Shown in pieces: positions 7,286-16,096 of a stretch of DNA of 64,000 nt. This DNA comes from Marispirochaeta sp963667435 (lineage in GTDB: Bacteria > Spirochaetota > Spirochaetia > JC444 > Marispirochaetaceae), in the NCBI GenBank assembly GCA_963667435.1, contig OY763414.1, positions 3,224,001 through 3,288,000 on the forward strand. Direction: 5' to 3'. Position numbers and translations under genes: made by a program. The notes below the pieces were generated by a model. That model was not told where the DNA came from and did no database searches. It was given only the letters and a program-made list of their open reading frames with translations. Numbering within the stretch: position 1 is the first letter of the stretch; the number at the start of each line of letters is the position of its first letter.

Positions 7286-8026
7286 GTGCTGGCAGATTTA
7301 ACGGAATTCTTGAGAGACTGGGATTTCGACGGACAGAATACAGTTCGCATGCTCACAACGGTTGATGGAAGGGAGATTATGCAGGTACGTTTGCCTCTGG
7401 GAGTTGAGCAGATCGAACTGGAGGGACGGCCTGACGGGGTCTGTCCTGACGGGTATGACACTGCTCTGGACCTCTGCCGCTCGCGTCTCAGCCAGGCGGA
7501 AGGGGAGGGTTCACCCAGAGAGTTGACTCCTGATGAGTTTCGCCTGCTGCAGAGTGAAGGCATGCTCTTCTACCAGCGCTATCTGGTGCTTTTTCAGATA
7601 GGCGAATACAGCAGGACAGTTAGGGATACTGATCATAACCTTGCAGTCTGTGACTTTGTGGAACAACACTACCCGGGAGAGGACAGGGTTGGCCTACTGT
7701 AGTACCGGCCGTATATACTCAGAGTGAATGCTGTTTCGCGTGCAATGCTTGATTTAAATGACGGGAACGGCGAATCAGCCAGAAAACGACTTGAAAATAC
7801 GGCGGAAATCGTCAAAAATATGAGCGGCGTCGCAAGTCCAATTTTTGAATTTGAAAAGCTGCGGGCAATTCAGCATCTGAATGCTATACTGGATCAGATA
7901 CAGGAGCGCAGCTTGAGTAAACGGGATCTGCTGGAGCGGGAACTGCATGATGCGGTAGAGCTAGAGGAATACGAGCGTGCTGCCCGCATCCGCGATCAGC
8001 TTCAGGAGCTTGGCGACGACGAATAG
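7286..8026 (+). pseudogene. UVR-motif (UvrB/UvrC-type) protein gene with in-frame TAG
   Basis: From GTG 7286 (AGGAGGT five bases upstream) the frame encodes 138 residues (LADLTEFLRDWDF...EDRVGLL) and meets TAG at 7700-7702. The next codons stay in the same frame (YRPYILR, then NAVSRAMLDLN) to the true end at TAG 8024-8026, giving 246 residues if the TAG were CAG. The C-terminus carries a UVR motif, LLERELHDAVELEEYERAA followed by RIRDQLQEL, as in the UvrB-UvrC and McsA contact helices. A single C-to-T change in the sense codon explains the stop. GTG 7724 could restart the C-terminal half but has no good ribosome site. The role is unknown; similar genes seem to occur in spirochaetes. Confidence 0.75.
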
Positions 8027-8059
8027 CCCCAAACTGCTTCAAGGTAGAAAATAGACAGC

Positions 8060-8749
8060 GTGAAAAAGGTTTATAAAGAGATTATCTCCGATATCATCAA
8101 CTCAGTCCGCGATCAGGATTTTGCACCGGGAGACCGGCTTCCGCCGGAAAGGGATTTTGCTGAAAAGTTCGGAGTTTCCCGTGCCTCTGTCAGAGAAGCA
8201 CTTCGTGTTATGGAGATTGTCGGACTTATTGAAACCCGGCGGGGCGGTGGTTCATATATTACCGAACTTAACATTATTCCTTTTCTCAGTACTCTTGCTC
8301 CGCTGTTTGTTGAACGAAAGGGTCTCGCCTTTGAACTGCTTGATCTGCGTTTTCTTATGGAGCTGAAAGCGGCGGAGCTTGCTGCTGTGAAGATGACACC
8401 CATAAAAGCCAGTTACCTGATTGAACCAATTGAAAGAATGAAACGGGCGGTTATCGAAGAGAAGGCCGACCTCAGTGCGAAGGCGGACATAGAGTTTCAC
8501 GAACGTATATTTGAGATTGCCGACCATTTTGTACTGCAGCGGAGTGCTGAATTTGTAACCACTCTGCTGGAAATCAGCATCAAGGGACGCCGGCACCTGG
8601 TGCTTGAGCGGGCGGAGAACCCGTCGGAGCTCTATAATCAGCACAAGGAAATATACGATGCCATTGTTACCGGCAGACCTGAAGAGGCTTCAGACCGGAT
8701 GAAAAAGCATCTTAACCTGGTACTGGAGCTCTACCGCAAAGAGCGGTAG
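8060..8749 (+). CDS. GntR family transcription regulator, FadR subfamily
   Basis: A 229-residue DNA-binding regulator. The N-terminal winged helix (about 8-75) has the family signature PGDRLPPERDFAEKFGVSR with ASVREALRVMEIVGLIETR. The C-terminal FCD domain (about 95-220) is all helical, with the metal/ligand residues D..H (KADIEFHERI), and a later H (YNQHKEIYDAI and MKKHLNLVLELY). The start is GTG 8060, 33 bases behind the broken UVR gene, so both may share a transcript. FadR-type regulators usually sense organic acids; no catabolic operon lies beside it, so the target is unknown. Confidence 0.88.
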   Translation: MKKVYKEIISDIINSVRDQDFAPGDRLPPERDFAEKFGVSRASVREALRVMEIVGLIETRRGGGSYITELNIIPFLSTLAPLFVERKGLAFELLDLRFLMELKAAELAAVKMTPIKASYLIEPIERMKRAVIEEKADLSAKADIEFHERIFEIADHFVLQRSAEFVTTLLEISIKGRRHLVLERAENPSELYNQHKEIYDAIVTGRPEEASDRMKKHLNLVLELYRKER

Positions 8750-8760
8750 AGCCGATTTTA

Positions 8761-11121
8761 TTATTCTCTTGAATCTGCAAAGGGTTCCAGCATCAGAATC
8801 CCTTCTGACTTTATCAGAGAGTAAATCATTACACTTTTATTTAGTTTCTGCAGTTCCGCAAAGGATTCCATATTCTGAAGTGGAGCAGAAAGGGTCTCTG
8901 TCATACGCATTGAAAAGGGAACATCTCTGTAGGAGTAGTCTACCAGCATATACTCGCCGGTAATCCCGGATTGTTCGGCTGCTGTTTCTATAGCATCGAA
9001 GAGTCCTCCGAGACGGTCAATGAGACCCCGCTCCAGAGCCTGTCGTCCTGTCCAGATCCGCCCCTGGGCGGATTCATCCACCTTTTCCTTTTCCATAGAC
9101 CTGCCTTCCGCTACGGTCTGCAGAAAAAGATCATAGATATAATCGACCGATTCCTTTACTTTAGCGGTCTGTTCTTCGCTAAAAGGGGTAAGGGGATTGA
9201 AAAAGCCCTGGTTTGGTTCAGTAGCTGCAGTATCTGTTCTGACTCCGTATTTTTCCAGCAGCCCGCTGAATTCCGGAAAAGCTGCGTATACACCAATAGA
9301 CCCGGTAATACTTACCGGGGAGGCGATAATGGTGTCCGCATATGCAGCGATATAGTAGCCTCCCGAGGCCCCTGCCCCGGCTATGGATACGATTACAGGT
9401 TTGCCTGCATCAGTGGTCAGTTTTACCTCCCGAGCGATAATATCGGAGGCCATTGAGGATCCTCCGCCGGAGTCTATCCGCAGTACTACTGCTTTCACAA
9501 AGGGATTTTCCCTGGCTGCTCTGATTGCTGCACTCAGGCTATCTGCACCGATGGTTGATCCGGGGATTCCGGTTCCGGGAACGATAAGTCCCACGGCATA
9601 AATAAGGGCAATCTGCTGAAAATAGGGTTCACTCCAGTCTTTGCGGAAGGAGGGCATGAAGTTTCCTGCAGTCAGGACGGGGTTTTTATGGAACTTCGTA
9701 AGTTTATCAGTCAGCTCATCAGGGTAGATAACGTCGTCTATAAGGCCTGATTCAACAGCTCGAGAACTGATAAAGTACGGTCCGGCAGCTGCAAGTTCCT
9801 CGATGGGGGCTGAAAGTTTGTCCTGCCGGCCTGTCTGGATATAATCAAGCATTGATTCATAAATATCTTTGTAAAACAGTTCCAGCATTTCACGCTCTTC
9901 CGTCGACATCTCTGCTTCGGAGAAACCGTTCATGGCGGTTTTGTAGGGGTGGGAGCGTATGTTGTGTACTTTGATGCCGAAGGCATCAAACAGTCCCTTG
10001 AAATAGAGCTTGTCTGCTCCTATGCCTGTGAGATTGAGGGTCCCCATCTTGTTCATGTAGACCGCATCACCTGTTGCTGCGGCCAGGACATAATTCTGAA
10101 GGCTTATATTCTCAAAATAATAGACTACTTTTTTCCCTTCCTCACGGAAACGGTTAAGGCTTGTTATAAGTTCGCTGTAGCCGGCCCAGCTTAACTGAAA
10201 GTTTACATTCTGCAGTACCATTCCTTTAATTGCGGGATTGTTCTGCAGTTCTTCAATCTCCTTGAGTACTTCATAGAGTGACGGGTTTTCCCGGGAGAAG
10301 AAAGAAAATCCCTGAGCCTTTTCTTCGACAATCAAGTCTCCCGGATTAAAGTTTACATACGGGTCTGTGGCCGGGAGAACAGGTGTTGTATAGTTTCTGC
10401 CTCCCAGGTGGGCATAGGCATAGCCTCTGGTGTCGCTGTCCGCAATAGTCCCGAACCTGCTTATACCCATACTGTAGCTGATACCGGCACTCAGTTGATC
10501 CGTGTCGGTGTTGTAGCTTGCCTGCAGTTCAAATCCGGGAACAAGACTGCTTGTCGCCCCGATGACCGGTGTGGAAAACCCGTCGGCCCAGGGGAAATCA
10601 AGGCTCAGACTGAGGATTCCCGGATTTCGGTCCATGGAGGCGAATGGTCTGATTCCAAGGCCTGCCAATCCGTCCATGTGGGATGTAAAGAGTTTTTCCG
10701 CGGTTCCCGCAAAGGAGAAGTAGTCCGAAGGCCTGGCCAGAATACTCAGACCTCCCGAGGGATTGCCGATACCGCCGTCATCCCAGGAAAATCTGAATCC
10801 CGCATATGTATTCGGCAGTATCTCTCCGGCACTCAGAATATTGTGGTTGAACGAAGTATCCTGTTTATCGAAATAGTATCCCAGGTGGGTTCCTGCCAGT
10901 TGAAATGTGAAATCAGAGAATAGTTGAGGTTCATCGCCGGAATTTGAATCCAGCTGGTAGGGCTGTATATAGGCTATACCACCGGCATTACCATAGGCCA
11001 TTGCCGCCGGGTTTGTTCGGATACTGAGAAAATCATCACCCACGGCACTGCCGGGAAAATCGATTGAGTACAGAAAAGACATAAAGAAAAGAAAAAGCAG
11101 AGCGAAATGGCCGTTTTTCAC
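8761..11121 (-). CDS. sppA: SppA-type signal peptide peptidase with N-terminal barrel-like domain
   Basis: About 786 residues. An N-terminal signal sequence (NGHFALLFLFFMSFLYS) is followed by ~235 residues rich in alternating Gly/aromatic strands, resembling an outer-membrane beta-barrel (NPAAMAYGNAGGIAY start). Then comes a tandem S49 peptidase of the 67-kDa SppA kind: the first half holds the general-base lysine (HPYKTAMNG, about K394), the second the nucleophile serine (GAGASGGYYIAAYAD, about S586), so the Ser-Lys dyad is complete. GTG 11121 with GGAG six bases upstream is preferred to TTG 11133. The usual SppA has a membrane anchor instead of a barrel. It follows the kinase gene by 56 bases, probably in one operon. 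The barrel call rests on strand pattern only. Confidence 0.8.
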   Translation of the reverse strand: MKNGHFALLFLFFMSFLYSIDFPGSAVGDDFLSIRTNPAAMAYGNAGGIAYIQPYQLDSNSGDEPQLFSDFTFQLAGTHLGYYFDKQDTSFNHNILSAGEILPNTYAGFRFSWDDGGIGNPSGGLSILARPSDYFSFAGTAEKLFTSHMDGLAGLGIRPFASMDRNPGILSLSLDFPWADGFSTPVIGATSSLVPGFELQASYNTDTDQLSAGISYSMGISRFGTIADSDTRGYAYAHLGGRNYTTPVLPATDPYVNFNPGDLIVEEKAQGFSFFSRENPSLYEVLKEIEELQNNPAIKGMVLQNVNFQLSWAGYSELITSLNRFREEGKKVVYYFENISLQNYVLAAATGDAVYMNKMGTLNLTGIGADKLYFKGLFDAFGIKVHNIRSHPYKTAMNGFSEAEMSTEEREMLELFYKDIYESMLDYIQTGRQDKLSAPIEELAAAGPYFISSRAVESGLIDDVIYPDELTDKLTKFHKNPVLTAGNFMPSFRKDWSEPYFQQIALIYAVGLIVPGTGIPGSTIGADSLSAAIRAARENPFVKAVVLRIDSGGGSSMASDIIAREVKLTTDAGKPVIVSIAGAGASGGYYIAAYADTIIASPVSITGSIGVYAAFPEFSGLLEKYGVRTDTAATEPNQGFFNPLTPFSEEQTAKVKESVDYIYDLFLQTVAEGRSMEKEKVDESAQGRIWTGRQALERGLIDRLGGLFDAIETAAEQSGITGEYMLVDYSYRDVPFSMRMTETLSAPLQNMESFAELQKLNKSVMIYSLIKSEGILMLEPFADSRE

Positions 11122-11177
11122 ATGAGTCTCCAATTTTAGTATGATGGTTAAAAGATACGCTCAGGAGAAATGGGTGG

Positions 11178-12932
11178 TCAAGCTTGAGTTTCCATCCCTG
11201 AGGGGAAAATAATGGTGAATACTGAGCCTTTTTCAATTTTACTTTCCACGCTAATGGAACCGTTCAGTATATCCTTGACAGTTGAAGCACTTATGTGAAG
11301 ACCTATGCCAGACCCTCCGGAGTCAGCCTTTGTTGTAAAGTAGGGATCGAAAATCCGGTCTTTTATCTCCTCTTCGATTCCAACTCCGTCGTCCTTTACG
11401 CTTATGCGAACAGTGTTTCCGTCAGATTTTTCCCCATGAATGGTAATTGTTCCTTCTTCCCTGCCGGAAAATCCGTGAATAATGCTGTTCATAACCAGAT
11501 TTGTGATGACCTGGGAGAGGGCTCCGGGGTAGCTGTCTACGATAATCTCCGGTTCACATTCAATAACCACATCAGCACAGGATCGTTTAATTACCGGCTT
11601 AAGGCTGGTTACAATTATCTTAAGATATTCATCCAGGTTGAATCTTCTCAGTTTTTCGCTGCTCTGATCCACTGCTACCTGTTTTATATCGGTAATAAAT
11701 TCTCTTGCCCGATCCAGGTTTCTATTGATAATGGACACCGCCTCTTCGGCGGTGTTCAGGAAGTTTTCCAGTTCCTTTTTTGTCAGGCGGTTCTCACGGA
11801 AATTTTCTATGATGGTGTTTACTTTACTTTGCATATGAGTTCCCGCAGTATAAGCGACACCCACGGGAGTATTGATTTCGTGGGTAATTCCGCCCATCAG
11901 CGAGCCCAGGGATGCCAGCCTTTCGGATTCAATAAGCTGTGCCTTTGCACTGGAAAGTTCATCCAGGGAGTAATCCAGCTCTCTGGTCCGTTCAGCAATC
12001 ATGCTTTCCAGCTGGTACTGATACTGCTGGAGCTTTTCTTCTGCCTGTTTCCTCTCACTTATATTCTCGATAATGCCTTCATAGTAACTGATGGAGCCTA
12101 CATTTCCTCTAACAGAACGAATCTGAAGGATTGCCGGGAAAATTGTGCCGTCTCTCGTCTGTAGAGAGAGTTCAGTTTTGTGCATCCCCGTGCTTTTATC
12201 TAGTGTCGCTTTGATTTCATCAAAATCGCCTGGTAGGGCAAAAAGTTCAGTCTGTACATTCTTGATGGCATGAATCATCTCCTCCGGGCTGGTGTAATTG
12301 AACATGACCGCCAGAGCATTGTTTGCCTCTATAAGTCGGTTGTTAGGAGCTGCCCGGAATATACCTGCAGGTATATTCTTGAATATCTGTTGGTATTTTG
12401 TGTTGGTTTCTTTAAGTACTTCCTGCATGCTCTTAAGGATACTGATATCTGACACCACGATAACCCGGAGATCAGAGAGGTTGTTCCTGGTTGTTCCTGG
12501 TAACGCTGTAACCTGGAATAGACACGAAACCAGGGTTCCGTCTTTTCGCTTCAGCACTGTTTCCAGTTCACTGTTTCCGGTGAGGTTTAAAGACTCCTGA
12601 AGCTCTTTGCCTACCCTTTGATACTCTTCTTCTGACTCATAGAGTAGCTTTGAGTCCATTCCACTGTACTCTTCGGGGCTGTATCCGATAATTTCTGCCA
12701 TTCTGCGGTTTCCCCACAGCATGGTTCTCCCCTTAACCAGGCCGATTCCTGTGGGGATTGAGTTGAGAAGTATTGCTTTTGAGGGAATTCTGATGCTTTT
12801 ATTCAGGGGAAGGGAAAATGCTTCAGACTCAATTCTGCGCTTTATCAAGGGCATAAGCAGGGCTGTTCCAATCACGCTGATGAGCAGCCCGAGTAAAAGA
12901 CCGATATAAAAATTTGAACATAAAATATCCAT
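11178..12932 (-). CDS. PAS-domain sensor histidine kinase
   Basis: About 584 residues. One membrane helix near the N-terminus (FYIGLLLGLLISVIGTALL), two PAS domains (about 50-165, GRTMLWGNRRMAEIIGYSPEEY; about 180-295, ending GIIENISERKQAEEKL), a coiled coil, then HisKA with H-box GGITHEINTPVGVAYTAGT and an HATPase domain (ITNLVMNSIIHGF, DDGVGIEEE, YFTTK...GSGIGLHIS). The start is uncertain: ATG 12932 directly abuts AGAGG, while the frame stays open to TTG 12989. No response regulator lies next to it. Its H-box is shared with the kinases at 25740 and 43603. The signal is unknown. Confidence 0.87.
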   Translation of the reverse strand: MDILCSNFYIGLLLGLLISVIGTALLMPLIKRRIESEAFSLPLNKSIRIPSKAILLNSIPTGIGLVKGRTMLWGNRRMAEIIGYSPEEYSGMDSKLLYESEEEYQRVGKELQESLNLTGNSELETVLKRKDGTLVSCLFQVTALPGTTRNNLSDLRVIVVSDISILKSMQEVLKETNTKYQQIFKNIPAGIFRAAPNNRLIEANNALAVMFNYTSPEEMIHAIKNVQTELFALPGDFDEIKATLDKSTGMHKTELSLQTRDGTIFPAILQIRSVRGNVGSISYYEGIIENISERKQAEEKLQQYQYQLESMIAERTRELDYSLDELSSAKAQLIESERLASLGSLMGGITHEINTPVGVAYTAGTHMQSKVNTIIENFRENRLTKKELENFLNTAEEAVSIINRNLDRAREFITDIKQVAVDQSSEKLRRFNLDEYLKIIVTSLKPVIKRSCADVVIECEPEIIVDSYPGALSQVITNLVMNSIIHGFSGREEGTITIHGEKSDGNTVRISVKDDGVGIEEEIKDRIFDPYFTTKADSGGSGIGLHISASTVKDILNGSISVESKIEKGSVFTIIFPSGMETQA

Positions 12933-13097
12933 CCTCTCTAAACTATCGAGGATATTATTCCCCCAGTCAAGGTTTAATTGGAAAAACAAACATCAAGCTA
13001 CGCAATTGTCGACGATGATTTACAACGCTACAATAATGTAAGAAATGTTGTCATGGTTGTAAGCCTTAACTACTGTTCAGTAAAGATTTAGTATTGT

Positions 13098-13113
13098 TGG
13101 TACATTTATTGCA
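13098..13113 (+). promoter_or_regulatory. Sigma-54 promoter of nifV-nifA
   Basis: TGGTACATTTATTGCA keeps the invariant GG (13099-13100) and GC (13111-13112) at exactly the spacing of the -24/-12 consensus (TGGCAC-N5-TTGC). Transcription would begin near 13123-13125, which is the position of the annotated nifV ATG. No TGT-N10-ACA activator site was found upstream; a TACA-ATAA-TGTA palindrome is in the 191-base gap before it. Confidence 0.7.
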
Positions 13114-13123
13114 TATATATAGT

Positions 13124-14263
13124 ATGCGCATTTCCTCATCATCTTCTACCGAAAGGGTTTCGGTGGTGGATTCTACCCTGCGAGACGGTGAACAGGCTCC
13201 GGGTATTGCATTTACTTTTGCAGAGAAACTTGCACTGGCAGAGTTGTTGTATGAAACCGGGGTTGATGAGATTGAAACTCCCATTCCATCCGGCGGAGAT
13301 GATGAGTTCCGTCTGAACCGGGAGCTCAATTCACGGAATCTTCCGGCATTAACCTTCTGCCGTGCCAGAAGAGAGGATCTTGATGCTGCAGATGCATGTG
13401 GTGCACGGCGGGTACATGTATCTTTCCCGGTTTCCGACAGGATGCTGAAAATATTCGGTATGAATAATACCTGGCTTATGGATACCCTTGCAGAGACCGG
13501 GCAGATCTGCCGCGGGCGCTTTGAGTATTTTTCTGTCGGTATGCTTGATGCCAGCCGAGCCGGAATAAAGCGGTGTATTGAGTTTGCAGAGGCTGCCAGA
13601 GCTGCCGGATTTATGCGAATCAGATATGCCGATACCCTGGGCATTCAGTTTCCCGGTGAGGTAAGCGATGCAATCCGCAGGCTCTATCTTGTCGGATTGC
13701 CCCTCGAATATCATGGTCATAATGATCTCGGTCTGGCACTGGCGAATGGTCTGGCTGCAGTTGACGGTGGCGCATCCACTGTCTCTGTAACTGTTCTTGG
13801 AATAGGAGAACGTGCAGGGAACCTGGCATTGGAGGAGTTTGCCACAGCTTTACATTTTTCCGGGAAGCACAGCTCTGGGATACAGCTTGATAAGCTTATA
13901 CCACTCTGCAGGAAAACAGCAGAGTACAGCGGCAGGGATATCCCATCCGACAAGCCCATTGCGGGTTCTGCAGTATTTCAACATGAATCAGGTATTCATA
14001 CTGCAGCTCTTATCCGGGATGAATCAGTTTTTCAGGCTTTTTCTCCGGAACTTGTAGGAGGGGCCGGTTCTACACTTGTTTTCGGGGCGACATCGGGTTC
14101 TCATGCCCTGGTGGAGGCCTTCACTTCTTTAGGCATTGATGCCGGTATTGAAGACATTCATGGTTTTCTGGTCTGGCTGCGTCAGAAGGCGCGTCAGGAA
14201 AAGCGGTCTTATTCTGTACACGATTTGGAGTATCTATATGGCGACTATAAGCAGCAGAAGTGA
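13124..14263 (+). CDS. nifV: Homocitrate synthase
   Basis: A 379-residue enzyme of the isopropylmalate/homocitrate synthase family. It condenses acetyl-CoA with 2-oxoglutarate to homocitrate, the organic ligand of FeMo-cofactor. Motifs: DSTLRDGEQAPG near the N-terminus and YHGHNDLGLALAN (metal-binding HxH), then the C-terminal SGIHTAALIRD. The context next to nifA and nifH favours NifV over LeuA. The start is doubtful: ATG 13124 coincides with the predicted sigma-54 transcription start and has no ribosome site, while GTG 13163 has AAAGG six bases before it and would begin just before VDSTLRDGE. The 3' end overlaps nifA by 26 bases. Confidence 0.88.
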   Translation: MRISSSSSTERVSVVDSTLRDGEQAPGIAFTFAEKLALAELLYETGVDEIETPIPSGGDDEFRLNRELNSRNLPALTFCRARREDLDAADACGARRVHVSFPVSDRMLKIFGMNNTWLMDTLAETGQICRGRFEYFSVGMLDASRAGIKRCIEFAEAARAAGFMRIRYADTLGIQFPGEVSDAIRRLYLVGLPLEYHGHNDLGLALANGLAAVDGGASTVSVTVLGIGERAGNLALEEFATALHFSGKHSSGIQLDKLIPLCRKTAEYSGRDIPSDKPIAGSAVFQHESGIHTAALIRDESVFQAFSPELVGGAGSTLVFGATSGSHALVEAFTSLGIDAGIEDIHGFLVWLRQKARQEKRSYSVHDLEYLYGDYKQQK

Positions 14264-15827
14264 CACTGCCAATTTTTGTACCCACTGTGAGGTGCAGTTC
14301 AAGGAAATTCTTGAACTTCTGGAAAATCTTAATGAGACAATTCAGAAGGATGATGATATTGCAAATATTGTGAGCGATACTCTGAAAGTTCTTTCCCGGC
14401 ACAGGCAGTTTGTGCGGGGAAGTGTTACCATATTTGATCGAAAGAACAGCAAGATTGTAACCAAAGAGTCTTTCGGACTGAGTTCAGAGGAGCAGAGCAG
14501 GGGAATCTATACTCTCGGTGAGGGGATTACCGGTGAGGTTGTAGAGACAGGAAAGTCAATCCTGGTGAGCAACATTTCAGAGGACAGCCGTTTTCTGAAC
14601 CGTACGGGTGCCCGCCGAAATATGAGCAGAGAGTCTGCTGCGTTTATCTGTGTTCCGGTAAAGTCTGTCAGAGAGGTTATCGGCACCTTGAGTGTGGAGC
14701 GTGTGACCACCGACAGAGCTGAGCTTGAACGGGACCTGCAATTCCTCCAGGTGACGGCTTCAATGATCAGTCAGGCCGTGAGGCTCTACCGGGCTCATTA
14801 CGAGGAGCATCAGCAGCTTATAAGTGAGAACCTTCGTTTAACAGAGGCACTGAACGGCGGTTCCCGGCCGGGCAATATTATTGGTGAAACAACCAATATG
14901 CGCGGACTTTACTCCATGGTTCGCCGGGTTGCCGCAACCAATGCCACAGTACTGATCCTTGGAGAAAGCGGTGTGGGTAAGGAGCTGGTTGCCCGGGCTA
15001 TTCATGATGCAAGCAACCGGAACAATTCACCCTTCGTTACCCTTAACTGTGCCGCTTTGCCGGAAAATATTATAGAAAGCGAACTTTTCGGACACGAGAA
15101 GGGTGCTTTTACCGGAGCGGTATCCGAAAGAAAAGGGCGCTTTGAGTTGGCAGACAGAGGAACAATTTTCCTGGATGAAATCGGAGAACTGGGACTGAAT
15201 ATGCAGGCGAAACTCCTGCGGGTGTTGCAGGAAAGGGAATTCGAGCGGGTTGGAGGGGTAAAAACGCTGCATACCGATGTCCGGGTGCTGGCAGCCACCA
15301 ACAGGGATCTTGAAGAAGAGGTAAAAGCCGGTAAATTCCGGGAGGATCTCTACTACAGATTGAACATTATCCCCCTTACAGTTCCTCCTTTAAGGGAAAG
15401 AAAGGCGGATATTCTTCCTCTGGTAAATCACTTTATCGAAAAAACCAACCGGCGAAACGGATTGGATATTAAACGGATATCAACTCCTGCTATTGATATG
15501 CTTATGGCCTACCACTGGCCGGGAAATGTTCGGGAGCTTGAAAACTGTATTGAACGGGCAGCGATACTTTCCGAGGACGGGGTGATTCATGGCCAGCATC
15601 TGCCGCCGACACTTCAGGTTGCCTCTCCTGTACACCGGGAAGGGGTCATTGAAGGTTCTCTGCAGCAGAGACTGGATGCAGTGGAATATGAGTTGCTGGT
15701 TGACGGGCTTAAAGCCACCAAAGGAAATCTCTCAAAGGCAGCGGAGATGTTGGGACTTACCAACCGGCAGATCGGTATCCGTATGCGTAAATACGGACTG
15801 AGCTTCCGGGAGTTCCGGGGGTATTGA
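14238..15827 (+). CDS. nifA: Sigma-54-dependent nif activator NifA
   Basis: 529 residues: an N-terminal GAF domain (about 40-185), a sigma-54 AAA+ domain (about 205-440) and a Fis-type helix-turn-helix at the C-terminus (LSKAAEMLGLTNRQIGIRM). Walker A is GESGVGKE (about 242), the sigma-54 contact loop GAFTGA is intact (about 289), and Walker B is GTIFLDEIGEL. No receiver domain is present, as in NifA/VnfA/AnfA. Near the start there is a CxxC pair (NFCTHCEVQF, C14 and C17), which is not a standard NifA feature. ATG 14238 has GGAG seven bases upstream and overlaps the nifV end. With the sigma-54 promoter before nifV the regulator may activate its own operon. Confidence 0.9.
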   Translation: MATISSRSDTANFCTHCEVQFKEILELLENLNETIQKDDDIANIVSDTLKVLSRHRQFVRGSVTIFDRKNSKIVTKESFGLSSEEQSRGIYTLGEGITGEVVETGKSILVSNISEDSRFLNRTGARRNMSRESAAFICVPVKSVREVIGTLSVERVTTDRAELERDLQFLQVTASMISQAVRLYRAHYEEHQQLISENLRLTEALNGGSRPGNIIGETTNMRGLYSMVRRVAATNATVLILGESGVGKELVARAIHDASNRNNSPFVTLNCAALPENIIESELFGHEKGAFTGAVSERKGRFELADRGTIFLDEIGELGLNMQAKLLRVLQEREFERVGGVKTLHTDVRVLAATNRDLEEEVKAGKFREDLYYRLNIIPLTVPPLRERKADILPLVNHFIEKTNRRNGLDIKRISTPAIDMLMAYHWPGNVRELENCIERAAILSEDGVIHGQHLPPTLQVASPVHREGVIEGSLQQRLDAVEYELLVDGLKATKGNLSKAAEMLGLTNRQIGIRMRKYGLSFREFRGY

Positions 15828-15849
15828 TTTCTTGTCGTATCGTTACAGG

Positions 15850-15875
15850 CCGCCCCTCAGGGGGCGGTTTTTTTT
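15850..15875 (+). terminator. Rho-independent terminator behind nifA
   Basis: Stem CCGCCCC at 15850-15856 pairs with GGGGCGG at 15861-15867 over a four-base loop, followed by eight T. It separates nifV-nifA from the nifH operon. Confidence 0.92.
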
Positions 15876-16026
15876 ACTTCCATGTACAGCTGCTGAAGCC
15901 GTTGTCTTGAGAATTTACGTATAGGTAAATTCCCTGTTTCCGGACAGAGTAAGCCCGGTGTGAATTGTGGCATTGTAAATACTTATTGTGTAATGAAATA
16001 AAAAATACCAATTTTTATTCTATTTT

Positions 16027-16042
16027 TGGCACACCCCTTGCT
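16027..16042 (+). promoter_or_regulatory. Sigma-54 promoter of the nifH operon
   Basis: TGGCACACCCCTTGCT is a near-perfect -24/-12 element (TGGCAC-N5-TTGC). Transcription would start near 16053, about 45 bases before the nifH ATG. No classical TGT-N10-ACA NifA site was found in the 150 bases upstream, which are AT-rich. Confidence 0.9.
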
Positions 16043-16096
16043 ATATAGGTGATGTCCCCCAGTGAGGCGGGATGGAGACTATGCGGGAGGAATCCT

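Noticed and set aside
7700..7702. TAG read as pyrrolysine or programmed readthrough
   Set aside because: No Pyl genes or special context are seen, and one C-to-T change explains it.
11295..12164. A 289-codon plus-strand frame inside the PAS kinase gene
   Set aside because: Shadow of the kinase; no motif and no ribosome site at a usable start.
15880..16026. Classical NifA site TGT-N10-ACA before nifH
   Set aside because: Only imperfect or wrongly spaced matches were found by reading the region.
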